64,000 bases of DNA from Pisaster brevispinus (lineage: Eukaryota > Echinodermata > Asteroidea > Forcipulatida > Asteriidae): NCBI GenBank assembly GCA_023634235.1, contig JAMKCF010000022.1, positions 2,108,001 to 2,172,000 of the forward strand, written 5' to 3'. A model generated the notes under the pieces. The model had not been told where the DNA came from. It saw only the letters and a list, made by a program, of their open reading frames with translations, and did not search any database. Positions 23,274 to 34,703 of this stretch are shown piece by piece. The stretch's first letter is position 1; each line of letters begins with the position of its first letter. The position numbers and the translations under genes are program-made.

Positions 23274-26200
23274 CTAGTTTACAAACGGATCATTGTACGA
23301 TGAGCATAGAATCAAGAATTTTTTTTACTATTGATTCATTTTAAAGTCAAACATTTCGCCCCAAAGGCTGTACACAGTACACAAACATAGTACATTTCAT
23401 TACAGAAAGACAAAGTCAAACTAAGGGGCCATTCAGAATAGTCAATGTTAAAAAAATAATAATAATTCTTATTTCTGTTTTTTCAAAATTATTTTGACCC
23501 AACTCACCCACCCCAAAATTTGATTCTTAAATAGTGAATGGCTTCATAATAGTATAATCTATACACTGAAGAACAAAGAAATGCCTCAAATGAACCAGAT
23601 ATTTTAGAAAAAAAGGTCTCCAACAACAGTAGTTTTCAATTATTTTTTTCTGGCTTAATCTTGGCCAGCTGGGTACTTTTTCTTCTTCTTTTCCAGGAAC
23701 ACAACCAATTATTTACAAGACAATCAAAAATGGAAGAGTTAAGGAGCACAATTAAAATTAGGAAAATCCAGAAGAGTTTACTCTCAGATTTTCGGCGAAT
23801 GGATATTCACCCGAAAAGGAAGTGAATGACGAGGAAATTTAAAGATTGGCAATTTTTTTTTGCTGCGGTGTTTCTGGATTGACTTCCATAAGCAAGTTCG
23901 GCGCCTAGTTTATGTCATGCGTATTTGAACATATTCACATGGAATGAAACAAAATCGATTTTGATAATTAAGACACTTGGCTTCCTAAAGGGTCTACATT
24001 CTCCGAATTGTATTAATCTGGAGTTGAAAAACGAACATTACAAGAAAAGATCCTGACCTTGGCTCTGGCTTCTCTGGAGGCTTCGGCCTCGGCAGCCATC
24101 GCTCGCTGCATCTGTACAGGCAGACGGACGTCCTTGCTGTAATAGCAATCGAAAAATCAACAGTCACGTCAAAGCATGGGCACAACAACCACAGAAGTCT
24201 GAAAACAATCCATGAGAAACTACAGGCAAAAATCCACGAAATCTTGCCTGAAATTTCGTCAGGTATTTGATCAGAAGATAATTGAATGAAACATTGTCCA
24301 CAACCAATGTCTATTATTGCTCGACAGAAAATTAGTTGACGAGACCGCAGATTCATACACCCATCTACCTCAATCTTTAAAAAGTGTACCCATGATATGT
24401 ACTTGCCAGAGTTCAGGCCTAAAACTACACAGCGTCCACGGCCCTCAGGTCTCAAATTTGACACTGGACCGCAGGCCCGAGGACGGTGATTTTAGTGTCG
24501 GGCCAGTAAACTCATGACCGGACAAGTACGGCGGTCTTGTGTTTTTTCAGTTGAATAATAATACCTCGATCTGAGTAATATTGTGTCCAAAAGTTAACTT
24601 TGAATCTGATGAAATACCTTTCAATTCTATTTAGTGTACTTAATTCCCATGAAGACAAATGAGATCAATCTTCTCTTACATGTCTTGGTTCTTGTTCAAA
24701 TAACTACTGTCAAATGTAATGTATGTGAAGTTTTTTATTCTGGTCTTATAAAAACAATTCTGTTAAACATTTTGAGCTGTGGTCTTATAGATTCCCCCCC
24801 CAAAAAAAAAATCGAGCCCTGTGTACATGTATCTTTGACTGTGGAGGAGAACCCAAGTCGAACCATGATATAAAGGTCTAACTGTTGATTTTTGTTCTCA
24901 ACTCACATTTCAACTCTCTCCACCTTCACTCCCCATGGGTCTGTGGCCACATCAAGAAGACCTTTGAGCGTTGAGCTGATCTCATCGCGGTGGCTCAGCA
25001 CCTCGGCCAGGGTCTTGGTGCCCAGGACGTTGCGCAAAGTGGTAGCGGCCAGGAGCTCCGTGGACCGCTTGTAGTTCTCCACGTTCAGCACGGCCATGGT
25101 GGGGTCGGACACACGGAAGTACACCACAGCGTCAACGGTCACCGTCACACTGTCTTTGGAGAGTACCTGTCCACATGGTGGGGGAAAAAAATCTTGCTTT
25201 TATTTATGAGATCACAACACACTAACAATCAACATTCAGTGCTTTAAAGGAATTGGTTTTGTCCACATAATGCTGATATATGAAAGAAACATGCTATAAA
25301 AGTCACATGTGAAAGTTTTAGCTGAATACAGTATTTACTTGCTGGGAAAACAGCAAAAAAACTCACTGTATTTTCACAAGAACGTCAAATCCATCCACAT
25401 TTAGTCAGGCCACAGCGAGTACCAATCCCATCTCTGGACGCAGCATTCACAAAAGAGCGCCAACCCTCAGAAATCTATGAAACCATTCATGCATGAATCG
25501 TTCCTCAGATTCAATAGTTTTGCGGTGAAAAACTACTTTAGCTATATTACTTCGAAGACAATCCTTTCTCAAAATAGTTTATACTATCAACAGATATCAA
25601 CAGTAGTATTTTTCACCAAGTACGTTTTGATGGTCATTAATTATTTGAGTATTTACCAATCTATGACCCCTACCTTTAAATGCAGAATTGTTGTTTAAAA
25701 AATTACATTAGGAGATTTCAAGAAAACTATGACACCAATAAAATAATGTAGAATGGAAACACAATAAGTTGATTAATAGGATAAGTCTTTTAACTTAACG
25801 AGCCAAACCCATCAAAGTATAACAAACTACAAAAAATGAAATGAAGAAACAATTCAAGACAGTTGTTAATCGATCAAACCGGGGCCCAATTTCATAGAGC
25901 TGCTTAGCGACTGATTTTGTGCTTACTGCCCGAGATTTTTAATTTCATAGCACTAACCGTAAGCACACGAAAAGGCATGCTGACCTTCCGGTGCTTACTG
26001 TATATGAAAATGAATGACGTAACAATCCAAGTCCATGGTGAACGCGCAAGCTGACCGCCTGGTTTTCTTGCTAACCTGTGAAATAAGCTTAATGCTAAAG
26101 CAAATTTTTCTGCTATAGTAAGCACAAAAATTTGCTTACCGTTAAACAGCGCTATGAAATTGGCCCCACAGGGTATCAGACCAAAACAGCCCAGTTTCCT

Positions 26201-29200
26201 GGATTGATTTGTCGCTGTCATGACACTTGTGTTGCTGGACCAGACACTTAACTACTATTTCTTGTCATCACCCAGGATTTAATGGGTACCTGCAAGGGTA
26301 GAGACTCGACTCTTAATGTGAATTAGTTCACTCTCATGTGAATCAAATTTCCTTATTTGGTAGAACACATTTTAAATGAATTTCTTCGGCAAAGATCAAG
26401 TTTTTCGTTCAAGCTGTTCTTTAAAAGCGCTTTCTAAATTATTGTTATTGTTATTTATTATTGTTACTCTTTGAAAGGTCTTTTTTACCTCTTGGGGTGG
26501 TACATCAAATGAGAGTGTCCTGAGATCTATCACTCGGAATTCATCAATGCATGGGATGATGAAGAACAGACCGGGTCCCTTAGGTCCACCCGGCAGAAGC
26601 CGACCGGCACGGAAGATAATTGCTCTCTCATATTCAGCCACAGTCTGCAGGATGAAAAAAAAAACCAAAGATCGTTTAGACTCTGAAAAATGCAGTAATA
26701 ATTATGTCCAATTAAGCACAGTTTCTTAACCAAAGATTAGGCCCAATGACATACAAATTGTGTTTGGATTTTGGGCTAGGTTTTGAGCCACTTTTACGGT
26801 TAGCGATTTGTACAAAAATGTGTTCATTGCTCAGTGTCGACTCGAGCGACAACAAATCGTATGGATAAACAAACGAGTCAGACACTTTGACTTGTACCAT
26901 CACGCACATGTGTTTGAAAGAACCCAATAGGTTAAAGGTCGACAGGCAAAAAGCGTTCACACACAAATTTCGTGTGACTCTACAGAGACACCAATCAGCT
27001 GAGAGAATGCGTACATGCCTGGAATTTCATTTTGGAGAGGGCAAGGCATCTATTTCGCAAGGGGTACTTCCATTGCAAAAATTTTGAAGACTATGGGAAT
27101 ATTCTGAAGGGGCACCAGGGGCAACAGAGGCCATGACACCCACGGCCTTCAAGTAACCCCAGGGGTCAATTTCACAAAGAGCTAAGATTGATCTTAACTG
27201 TGTATCAATCTTAATCGCTACGCAAACTGTAATGTCACACAGTGAGCCACTGTGGCAAGATTGACAACTCATAAAGATGAATCTTTGTGCTTTGCAAAAT
27301 TCAGCCCAGGTCTATTTGAATTGATGCTATCAATTTACACTTAATAATGCTTCACGATACAGAATTCCTGTGTGTAAAAGGGTGTTTTGTTTTGGCAAGG
27401 CTCCCCGCAAAGGATCCGACAATAGATAGGTTGCAATAAGTCGGCCATCTTTACGGGCAATTTGGAACACACAGTCATGCGTTTTGCGTGAGAACGGCGT
27501 GCAGCATGCGCACATTTCATAAAACTCATTGCATGATTGGTTAGTAAACAGCGCGGCTGCGTTAATAATTTGAGCGCTTGTCGCGCCTGCAAGCCAAAAT
27601 GTAATTTGCCCGTAAAAATGGCGTCTATTGGGAACTATCTATAGGAGGCCCTTCAAGGTAATGGTTTTACAAAGAGAGGGAAAAGGGAGCTATGAAAAGA
27701 GTAATCATAATGCATGACCAGGCCTTGAGTTTTCGCTCTTGAAGGGGCATGGCAATTGTCCTCTGGTAAGACATGTGTGTAAGAGGCACTCTATGAGGAA
27801 AATGTAAATTTGTATTGGAACTTTGCAAAGGGCACCACAGCAAAAGCACAGGGCACCACGGTAATTGCTGTGGGTGCCGTGGGTTATTTCGAGGCCTGCA
27901 TGATGACATTTACTCTTGATGCTTGTTAAGTAGTGTCAATCAGGAAGTTCATACCAATGGAAAACATCTGCCATAAACGATTCTGCAGCAAAACAAGGGT
28001 GACCATTAAAGTTGGAATGCTTGGATTGCTATAGTATTATTCTAGTGGTGTAACCAGATATATTTTTATTCGTTGTTGGGGGGGGGGGCTTTACCAAGAG
28101 AAAACATCTAGAAGAAGTGCAACACGATAATTAAATCATTTGATATTCTGTGAATCGCATTAAGAGCAGTCTTCACTACTTTATAAATAGGTTATACGCA
28201 CAAAAGATTCATACAAAACGTAAATGTTATGATTCTTAAAAGACGTTCAAAGATATAAAATATTTGTTGTGTTTTTAACCATACATCTGTGTGCCTTTGA
28301 AGCACTCTATAAAGCAGTACTGTAAAAGTCCTGTGAAGAAAAAAAAATCCCAGAGGCATATTTCTCAGGTGGGATTCGAACCACGACCCCTGTCATTCTA
28401 GAGCAGAAGAACCAACTAGACCTCCGTGGTCTGCCCAGTAGCTAGTTAGAGGCAGTTCAAATCCTATATTTTCAATTACAACTAGTTTTTCTTTGATGTC
28501 ATTTAGAGGTGGGGGGGGGGAGGGGAGGGGGTATTTATGACTAGAGCTTTACCTCTGGGCCCAGTCTCATATAGCTGCTTAAGCACATAAGCTAAAAGCA
28601 CAACAAAAACTATGCTTACCATAATAAGGTTACCAGCCAAAATACCATGTCACATGTACAATTTGTGACTGGTACCCCTGCTCATTATTGCTAAGCAGGG
28701 AATTTTCAAGCAGTATTTTCTGCTTAAGCAGCTGTATGAAGTTGGGTCTTTGTTACCGTTTACTATACAACTGTATAAACATTATTACTGTACCTTGAAT
28801 ATCATACAAATAGATATAGGGATTGTGAATACAATCAGCAAGACGGAGAAAAACATGAGAACATAGATGCAGAACCCCAGACCTTCTTGTGAACTTTCTG
28901 AAATGAGTCGAATGAAACACATGGAATAAATGACTAGAGAGTTGACAGTGGGGGACTGGGGAGGAGAGCGCTGGTGTTTTGACCTGGAGTTTCCGACTGT
29001 CGGAAGGATTGGAGGGTTAGGATTATCGCAACTGTTGCAAAACGTACATCATGATCATGTATTGTAATAGTAATGTATTAAAAAGTCAAGACCAATTAAA
29101 CAACTTTTTAAAAATAGGTCCAATATTATCAAAAGACAAGATCAAGATCAATACTTCAAGTTTAAGTTTTCACAGGAATACTAGTGAATAAAATGTGCTT

Positions 29201-29730
29201 TCATGTAGGAATGGATGTGTGGGGAAGGTACACACTTGGCCATACATTGTAGTTTTGATAGTGCCAGTCCAGTGGGGCTATGTTATTTAGTTTTTAAAAA
29301 GTAAACAATCAATCAGATTCATTGTACATAATTACCGCGGTATGTTATTTATACTACAAGTACAAGTTCAACCCGACATCAATGAATTTAGACTTTCCAT
29401 TTTATTCCTCTAACTATGAATAGTATGATATCACTAGAATTAGAAACAATGATGAATGAATAGAACTATGCACTATATACAGTGCAAAGCATTGTAAAAC
29501 TTAGAGTTAGACTTAGACTACACTTGCAGCGGCCGCGGAAGCCCATAGCCGTGGTTGGCTGTATTTCCCGGTACCCGTATTTCTTTCCTCCATGGTTTAG
29601 ATTATGGTCAGATTATCGTGCAATGTGGGTTTAAAAAAACATTAAAATACTCACCTTCATCATGCCTAATCATGAGGTATCTCTCGGCAGGCGGCTCCAC
29701 AAGCTTATTGGCCCCAGAAGTCGAAGCCAT
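23088..29730 (-). CDS. STOM: Stomatin (band 7/SPFH family), complete, six exons
   Basis: Stomatins are hairpin-anchored SPFH scaffold proteins of lipid-raft membranes that oligomerise and modulate ion channels and transporters. Coding exons, in transcript order: 29655-29730, 28794-28897, 26489-26644, 24907-25166, 24058-24136, 23088-23273. They join in frame to 286 codons (human stomatin is 288). Residues 1-26 are a hydrophilic N-terminus. Residues 32-60 are the membrane hairpin with the conserved proline (TIPISIC, P52) and a Cys at 35 where stomatin is palmitoylated. [17 protein letters not shown], the SPFH core with [24 protein letters not shown] and [20 protein letters not shown] follow, and the end [10 protein letters not shown] is the oligomerisation/C-terminal motif. 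The start at 29730 has context AACATGG; an in-frame upstream ATG at 29832 lacks similarity. Confidence 0.95.
24058..24136 (-). CDS. STOM: Stomatin exon 5
   Basis: Completes an Ile codon, then encodes [20 protein letters not shown] and REARAK. Acceptor TTACAG; the donor GTCAGG is slightly non-consensus. Confidence 0.93.
24907..25166 (-). CDS. STOM: Stomatin exon 4, SPFH core
   Basis: 86 codons plus two bases. Encodes [20 protein letters not shown] through [11 protein letters not shown]. Donor T|GTGAGT. Confidence 0.95.
25881..26167. repeat. Foldback repeat in stomatin intron 3
   Basis: Starts GGGGCCCAATTTCATAGAGC and ends CTATGAAATTGGCCCC. The interior has GCTAACCTGTGAAATAAGC. It is the second 'GGGCCCAATTTCATA' family, about 287 bp. 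Confidence 0.8.
26489..26644 (-). CDS. STOM: Stomatin exon 3
   Basis: 52 codons, phase 0 on both sides. Encodes [20 protein letters not shown] through [14 protein letters not shown]. Acceptor CTGCAG, donor GTAAAA. Confidence 0.95.
27016..27308. repeat. Two repeats in stomatin intron 2
   Basis: 27016-27165 contains GAGAGGGCAAGGC and GAAGGGGCACCA, and is shared with about 60868-61020 and 63257-63370. 27172-27308 is a copy of the 'AGCTAAGATTGATCTTA' foldback family. A related 'aaagggcacca' fragment lies at about 27660-27900. Confidence 0.6.
28365..28445 (-). repeat. tRNA-derived SINE head (minus strand)
   Basis: Minus-strand GTGGTTCGAATCCCACCTG is a B box preceded by an A-box-like segment. It is the same family as 51530-51600. 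Confidence 0.6.
28557..28747. repeat. Foldback repeat in stomatin intron 2
   Basis: Starts GGGCCCAGTCTCATATAGCT and ends GCTTAAGCAGCTGTATGAAG. It is the same family as 12585-12779. Confidence 0.75.
28794..28897 (-). CDS. STOM: Stomatin exon 2, membrane hairpin
   Basis: Acceptor TTTCAG and donor GTACAG. After the split Glu codon it encodes 34 residues, mostly hydrophobic, from SSQEGLGFC to ICMIFK. Confidence 0.9.
29655..29730 (-). CDS. STOM: Stomatin exon 1 (coding part)
   Basis: Encodes [20 protein letters not shown] and IRHDE, plus one base of a split codon. The donor is G|GTGAGT. Confidence 0.85.
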
Positions 29731-32574
29731 GTTTAAAGTGTTGTCGAGACTTTGAGAAGAGATTCTGTGTTTCACTCTTCCACACTTGCTAGAATTTATT
29801 GCTCTATGAGTATGAGAACTCTTCCTCTGCATGCTGTGTGTATAACTTTGCCTAGATTTCGTAGTCTGGTCTCCGCCTGTAGCTGTGTTAAAGCGATTAT
29901 GAACGAATTCCTAAACTTGTTAAAGTCCACCGAGTGGGAGGTTTCTCAGAGAAGTTTATCCACCAGCGACGTATTCAGCTGAATTTAATTCGAATGGTAT
30001 TAAATTAAAGCCGTTTTAGCTTATTTTCTTCTAATATATGTCTCCAATCAGCTATATTTAAGGTTCTGCGTCATCATGGCGCCCCAATATTAATTATAGA
30101 TGACATACATGTAGGCCCTATTATTACTTTAGTTGACAGAAAATTAGAAGTAAAGTTTGAAACCAACTTTGTCTTGTTTTGCAATGGTTTACATTAATTT
30201 TATTTGACAGAGAAAAAAACAATCTTCTCTTGGTACAATACACAAGAAACCGAACTTGTAAACAGGACTAAGGCATAATGTCCAAAAGTCCAAACCTGGG
30301 ATTAAAAATAGACTGGCGGTTTCTTCATTTAGTCCGCACCCAATGTGACAAATTGTTTAGAGATGGTACACAAACTGTTTTTATTTCACCAAGTTCATTA
30401 GATATACAGAGGCGGAAACCAAACCATATCGTTGCAACGAACTTGCACGTGATGACTATACTGATGTTTTTTTTTAAAGCCCCATTTCCCATATTCCTCC
30501 ATGGTTACCAACCATTCCCTCTAGCTAAATCTCAATATCCGAAAGTGCTTCTGTTTAAAAAGGGAAGGTAGTTGGGATGGGGTGGTTATGGTGGGGGGAT
30601 GAGTGGCGTTCAATGTGGGGGGGGGGGGGGGTCGGAGTTTTTTTTTATAACACATCTGCTATGTTTTGGATTTCAAAAGTAGAACAATTTAAAGGGAGAT
30701 GAAAGTTGTAACCAAAAGGGGGTATTATTAACGGGCGGCGAGGGGGTGGGGGGGGGGGGGGGTACACTTCACAGAGAAAATCAGACTGCGCCTTGTGTCA
30801 CTATAACAAAAGAGGGCGCTATGTAAACAACCGCGCCAGTGAAAAGGGTGCCCGCACTATAGTCTTGCCATGAATAACTGTAGGCTACGTGCTATATATT
30901 CAAATATACTCACAAAATTTGTTGAAGTCTCTCAGCTCCTTGAAATCAAATAAAGTATATTTGTTGACAGTTTTGTTCAAACTTAGGTAGGTTTATAGCC
31001 AATGAATGTTGAACTTTATAGGCCTATGCCCATCCAAAATCAAACACCACAGAGTGAGTAAATTTGCTACTCCATCTTGGAAGAAGCTAAATACGTCCAT
31101 TTCTTGAAAGCCAGTGTGTACCCAAAATGCTCCAGGTTAAAAGTCAACGACCCCATGGGCACAACGTCTGACCAATTTTTAACAAACCAAAAGCTATGAC
31201 CTGCCAATATCATTGGTTATTGTTTACCCCCCCCCCCCATTTGTTTTTATTTTTATAAATGGATTTACTTTTTTTGTTAATGAGGCTCGACGCATGATTA
31301 CCTCATGCGAGATCAGTGTATTAATACTATACCTTTTCAACAGCACACAATTGTGGGGCGGGTAAGCGGGATAGAGGGACAGTTTTCAAGGGTTTTTTGA
31401 TGTATCGAACCATTTATTTTGTGTGTGTTTTTTTGTTAATATCGTCGGAAGCACTAGGGTATGCAAAGGGGAATCTCGCCCCTGCCCCAACCCCTGGCTG
31501 GTTACGCCACACCCGGTCACTGCCTACCTGCTGGTTATGAAGTCGATTGGACCATTGGTTGCATCTCATTACACACGTAACTCAGACCCGATGTAATTAT
31601 CGTAGAGACGGCTATAGCTTTGAAAGTTACCGAGCAACCATTTTCTTTCAAGTTGCCTCCATTTTCTGCTGCATACAAGTAAACATTTTTAGATCAAATC
31701 GCTAGTTTCCATGACCACAACGTGACAAAACAAGGCCAGGTCATGAACATGATTTTGAAACTGCACCAGAGGTCAAACCAATCGTTCATTTTGAACTGTT
31801 TTCGTACAGAAATTCTAGTTCATACAGAAGGTGTAGCTCCAAACATTTTCAAGGAAAAGCGAGTCATTGACTTTAAGAGTTATACCCCCCAAAATGCGAC
31901 CCGAAAAAGGAGGAGTCAGCCTGGTGTGTATCACACCCCTCTCAAGACACTACCCCAATATGTGTATGAAGACGCTGTCTGGTTAAAATGTGAGGAGGGA
32001 AAATGTGGGAACATCGCGCCTTGTTTTGTATGGGGCTGATGGCGGCGTGTGACGAATACGTCTGTGCGTTTTCCTCTTGCACAACTCTATTAGCCTTTTG
32101 AGCACTACAGGAAAGGCCAATCCCATGAAATATGCTAATTACATGCACGCATGCGTGCAAACACTAAGGCAAACGCCATAGAGTTGTGCACTAGGCAGAC
32201 GCACAAACGCGTGTGCGTCACGCCTTCATCAGTCCCATATACAAACAGGCGCAATTTTGCCCTCATTTTATTCACCAATAGTGCGCGCGCGCGATGTGTA
32301 ATTTACATGGGGGATGGTCTTTTGAGTCGCTGCGGATGACTCTTGATTGATTTGAATAATTTTCTAATGTTGATGACGTGTATGCTCATAGCAACCACAC
32401 TCTTGACTTTGGAGAGTCACTTCTGTGCAACGTCATCGCTGTAATTCTAAAAAGTGTATAATGTGTTTTCACTCTTGAAGTCTTCAAACTGTAAGCAGGG
32501 TTGGGTATTCTTCGCCGCTGCTAGCTTCTTCCGTTGGAACGTCATTTTTTTAAACCAGAAAGTGAAATCCAACC
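29731..32574. other. Intergenic between stomatin and GPCR
   Basis: The first few hundred bases should contain the stomatin promoter and 5' untranslated region (minus strand); no TATA box was convincing. Further right are G homopolymers (30616, 30745), a C homopolymer (about 31225) and a foldback element (32044-32224). No exon was recognised. Confidence 0.5.
32044..32224. mobile_element. Foldback/MITE-like element, about 350 bp upstream of the GPCR
   Basis: A left arm with CGTCTGTGCGTTTTCCTCTT and GCACAACTCTAT is mirrored by a right arm with ATAGAGTTGTGCACTAGGCA and GACGCACAAAC. The arms are about 50 bp and the element about 180 bp. No coding capacity. Confidence 0.8.
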
Positions 32575-33679
32575 ATGGAATTTACATCTGACGAGAATTC
32601 CTCGGATGCACCAGTCCAAGAATTCCGTGGTGTCGTTGGGATAGCCATTCCAGCAATCGCGTTAGTCTGTATAATTATACTTTCGATTTTGGGCAACTTG
32701 GCTGTTATCATCGCGGTGCTGAAGACCCCTTGCTTACGGGAAAAACCTTCAAGCACATTCCTCATCAACCTGAGCTTGACGGACTTGATGAACGCTACTT
32801 TGGTGATGCCAAGTTCCCTGGTAGCTCTGTTGGCAGACGGGTGGCAGCTCGGTATCCCCTTGTGTTACATCCAGTGCAGCCTGACCTACTGCTTTATCAT
32901 CGTGTCGATGGTAACTCTGGCATTTATCAGCATCGACGGGTATTTCGCCGTGAAACGCCCGCTTCACTACCACAGCATCGTCACCCCACGAGCGACCAGG
33001 GTGGCCATCGCATACACCTGGCTGAAAGGTCTGGCTTTCGCTGCGGTCCCAGCTATCAACACCTGGATTGTCTATGACTATTGGGAAGTGGCGTGTGCCA
33101 TTGAGTGGGACAACGCCCTACCAGAAAGCCACTCGGGTCTACGTCCTCGTTGCGTTTATTGTGTGCTTTCTGAGCTCAACATGCGTAATGGTATTCTGCT
33201 ACGTACAAATTGGCTGTGCCGCGATGGCCAGCTCAACCGGGCCCCTCCAGCAGCACTCACGACGGATAGATCGCCAGATCTCCAAGAATATGAAAGTCAC
33301 GCGGAGCTTAGCAATTGTCGTCGTCATTTTCTTCGTTTGCATGACACCTTTCTGTCTCACCAAAGTCATCAAGATGTTCCTCACCTCCAGCCGTGTGCCT
33401 TCATATCTCAATCTTATTTCATCGTGGTTCTCCTACATCTCGTGCGCAACTAACCCGTTCATCTACGGCATCTTCCGTAAGGACTTTCGCCGGGCGTTCA
33501 CGAAGTTGTTCTGCGGTAAAACAATCGCCCCGGTGACGCACCGGCGAAGAGGGAATCTGACTGGGGCGGGGCCCGATGGTCAAACTGTTGATGGAGGGAG
33601 ACGAGGCGTTTCAACCGTGTCCGGGCAGAACCATACTAATGGTAACGCGGAGTTATTCCGAACAAGCTCAATGTTTTGA
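32575..33679 (+). CDS. Rhodopsin-like (class A) GPCR, single exon, with an apparent +1 frameshift
   Basis: A seven-helix receptor for an unknown ligand at the plasma membrane. Frame 1 (32575-33117) gives an N-glycosylation site (NSS, residue 8), TM1 with GNLAVIIAVLK, TM2 with NLSLTDLMNATL, TM3 from the disulfide Cys97, TM4 and the ECL2 Cys. Frame 3 (from 33119) gives TM5, TM6 with FFVCMTPF, TM7 with NPFIYGIF and a tail of about 70 residues. The two frames meet at CCC 33116-33118. The span is 1105 bases, one more than a multiple of three, so one extra C explains the break; the receptor would be about 367 residues. Odd features: DRY is DGY (R3.50 lost), position 3.32 is Thr so an amine receptor is unlikely, and the toggle Trp is Met. 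Sequencing error, allele or young pseudogene cannot be told apart here. Confidence 0.85.
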
Positions 33680-33766
33680 CCAGCTGCAGCTAGCCAGCAG
33701 CGCAAATCTGTACTGGAAGCCGAGGGGGGGATGATTTTGATATTTTGACTGCAACAAGCTAACGGC

Positions 33767-33772
33767 AATAAA
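33767..33772 (+). promoter_or_regulatory. Candidate poly(A) signal of the GPCR
   Basis: AATAAA, 88 bases after the receptor stop codon. Position is plausible but function is unproven. Confidence 0.5.
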
Positions 33773-34506
33773 ATATGAAAATTTTAGAAATGCGGGCTCT
33801 ACATTTTTAAGGAGTTGATCCTGTTTGTATTAATAAGACATTGCGTCACACGCGTGCGTATCTGGGTCACCCCAGGATTTGTGCCCGTTGTTGTAGTCGT
33901 TAATTTTAACCCTTAGACATCATGCTATGAGGATGTACATTATTTTGCAATCCTACATTGAAAACATAATTATTGGATGTCAATGTTTTCGTCCAATATC
34001 AGCTTAGTGTGTATGCTGACATTTTCACACAACCAACGTTTACAGCCGGTATCCTGTTTGTTAGTGTGACGTAGTTCCGTTTTTAAGCCACGTCCGCTTC
34101 GCACAAACTGGGGCTCCAACGGTTAATACCAGAAGCCCATAGGAAACGCATTCGGCATTCCATTGAGAATATATTATTTGCACCAAAGAAATAGTGTTTC
34201 GCCTTGCCTTCCATTTATGTTTTGGAGAGTCTTAATTAAGCCCTTGTCAGAATTCTCATTTTTTTGTCATAAGAAATGCCTTTGAATAAGGAATGACTAA
34301 GATTGGTATAATTTATATTTAAAAAAATATATATATTTAACGCATTGGTGCCGGGAGTAGCCCACTTTTGCGTACAGCGGATGCGCGCGTGACTCGCATC
34401 CTAGAGGATATAGCCGCACTGGTGGACAGTGGGCCAGATGTAGTTCGAATGACCAAGGACTAGAACAACTTTAATTGAAGTGGGTGGCTTCCCAGTGGTT
34501 TGAGTT

Positions 34507-34703
34507 TATACACAAACAAGTGTCAATATTGAAATGAAACTCCAAGACAAGCGCAGTGAAAAAAAAAACCCTGACGAACTCCTCAAACGAAAATCTGACC
34601 GGTCCTGCTGGCTTGAGAAAAAATGAGGTGGGGGAAAAACCTAATAATATTTACATTTTACATCAAACAGAAACACGGTCAATTCCCTACTTTGCAATCG
34701 AAA
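34507..34703. repeat. Direct repeat block, copy 1
   Basis: Contains GTGTCAATATTGAAATGAAA, CCTGACGAACTCCTCAAACG and CCGGTCCTGCTGGCT. Nearly identical sequence in the same orientation is at 36475-36665, with small indels only. Confidence 0.9.

Noticed and set aside
29608..29832. Longer N-terminus for stomatin from the ATG at 29832
   Set aside because: In frame, but the 34 extra residues do not resemble any stomatin N-terminus and the downstream ATG has a better context and gives the usual protein length.
31722..32039. 105-codon frame before the GPCR
   Set aside because: No recognisable motif or signal peptide and no splice context. It looks like a chance frame.
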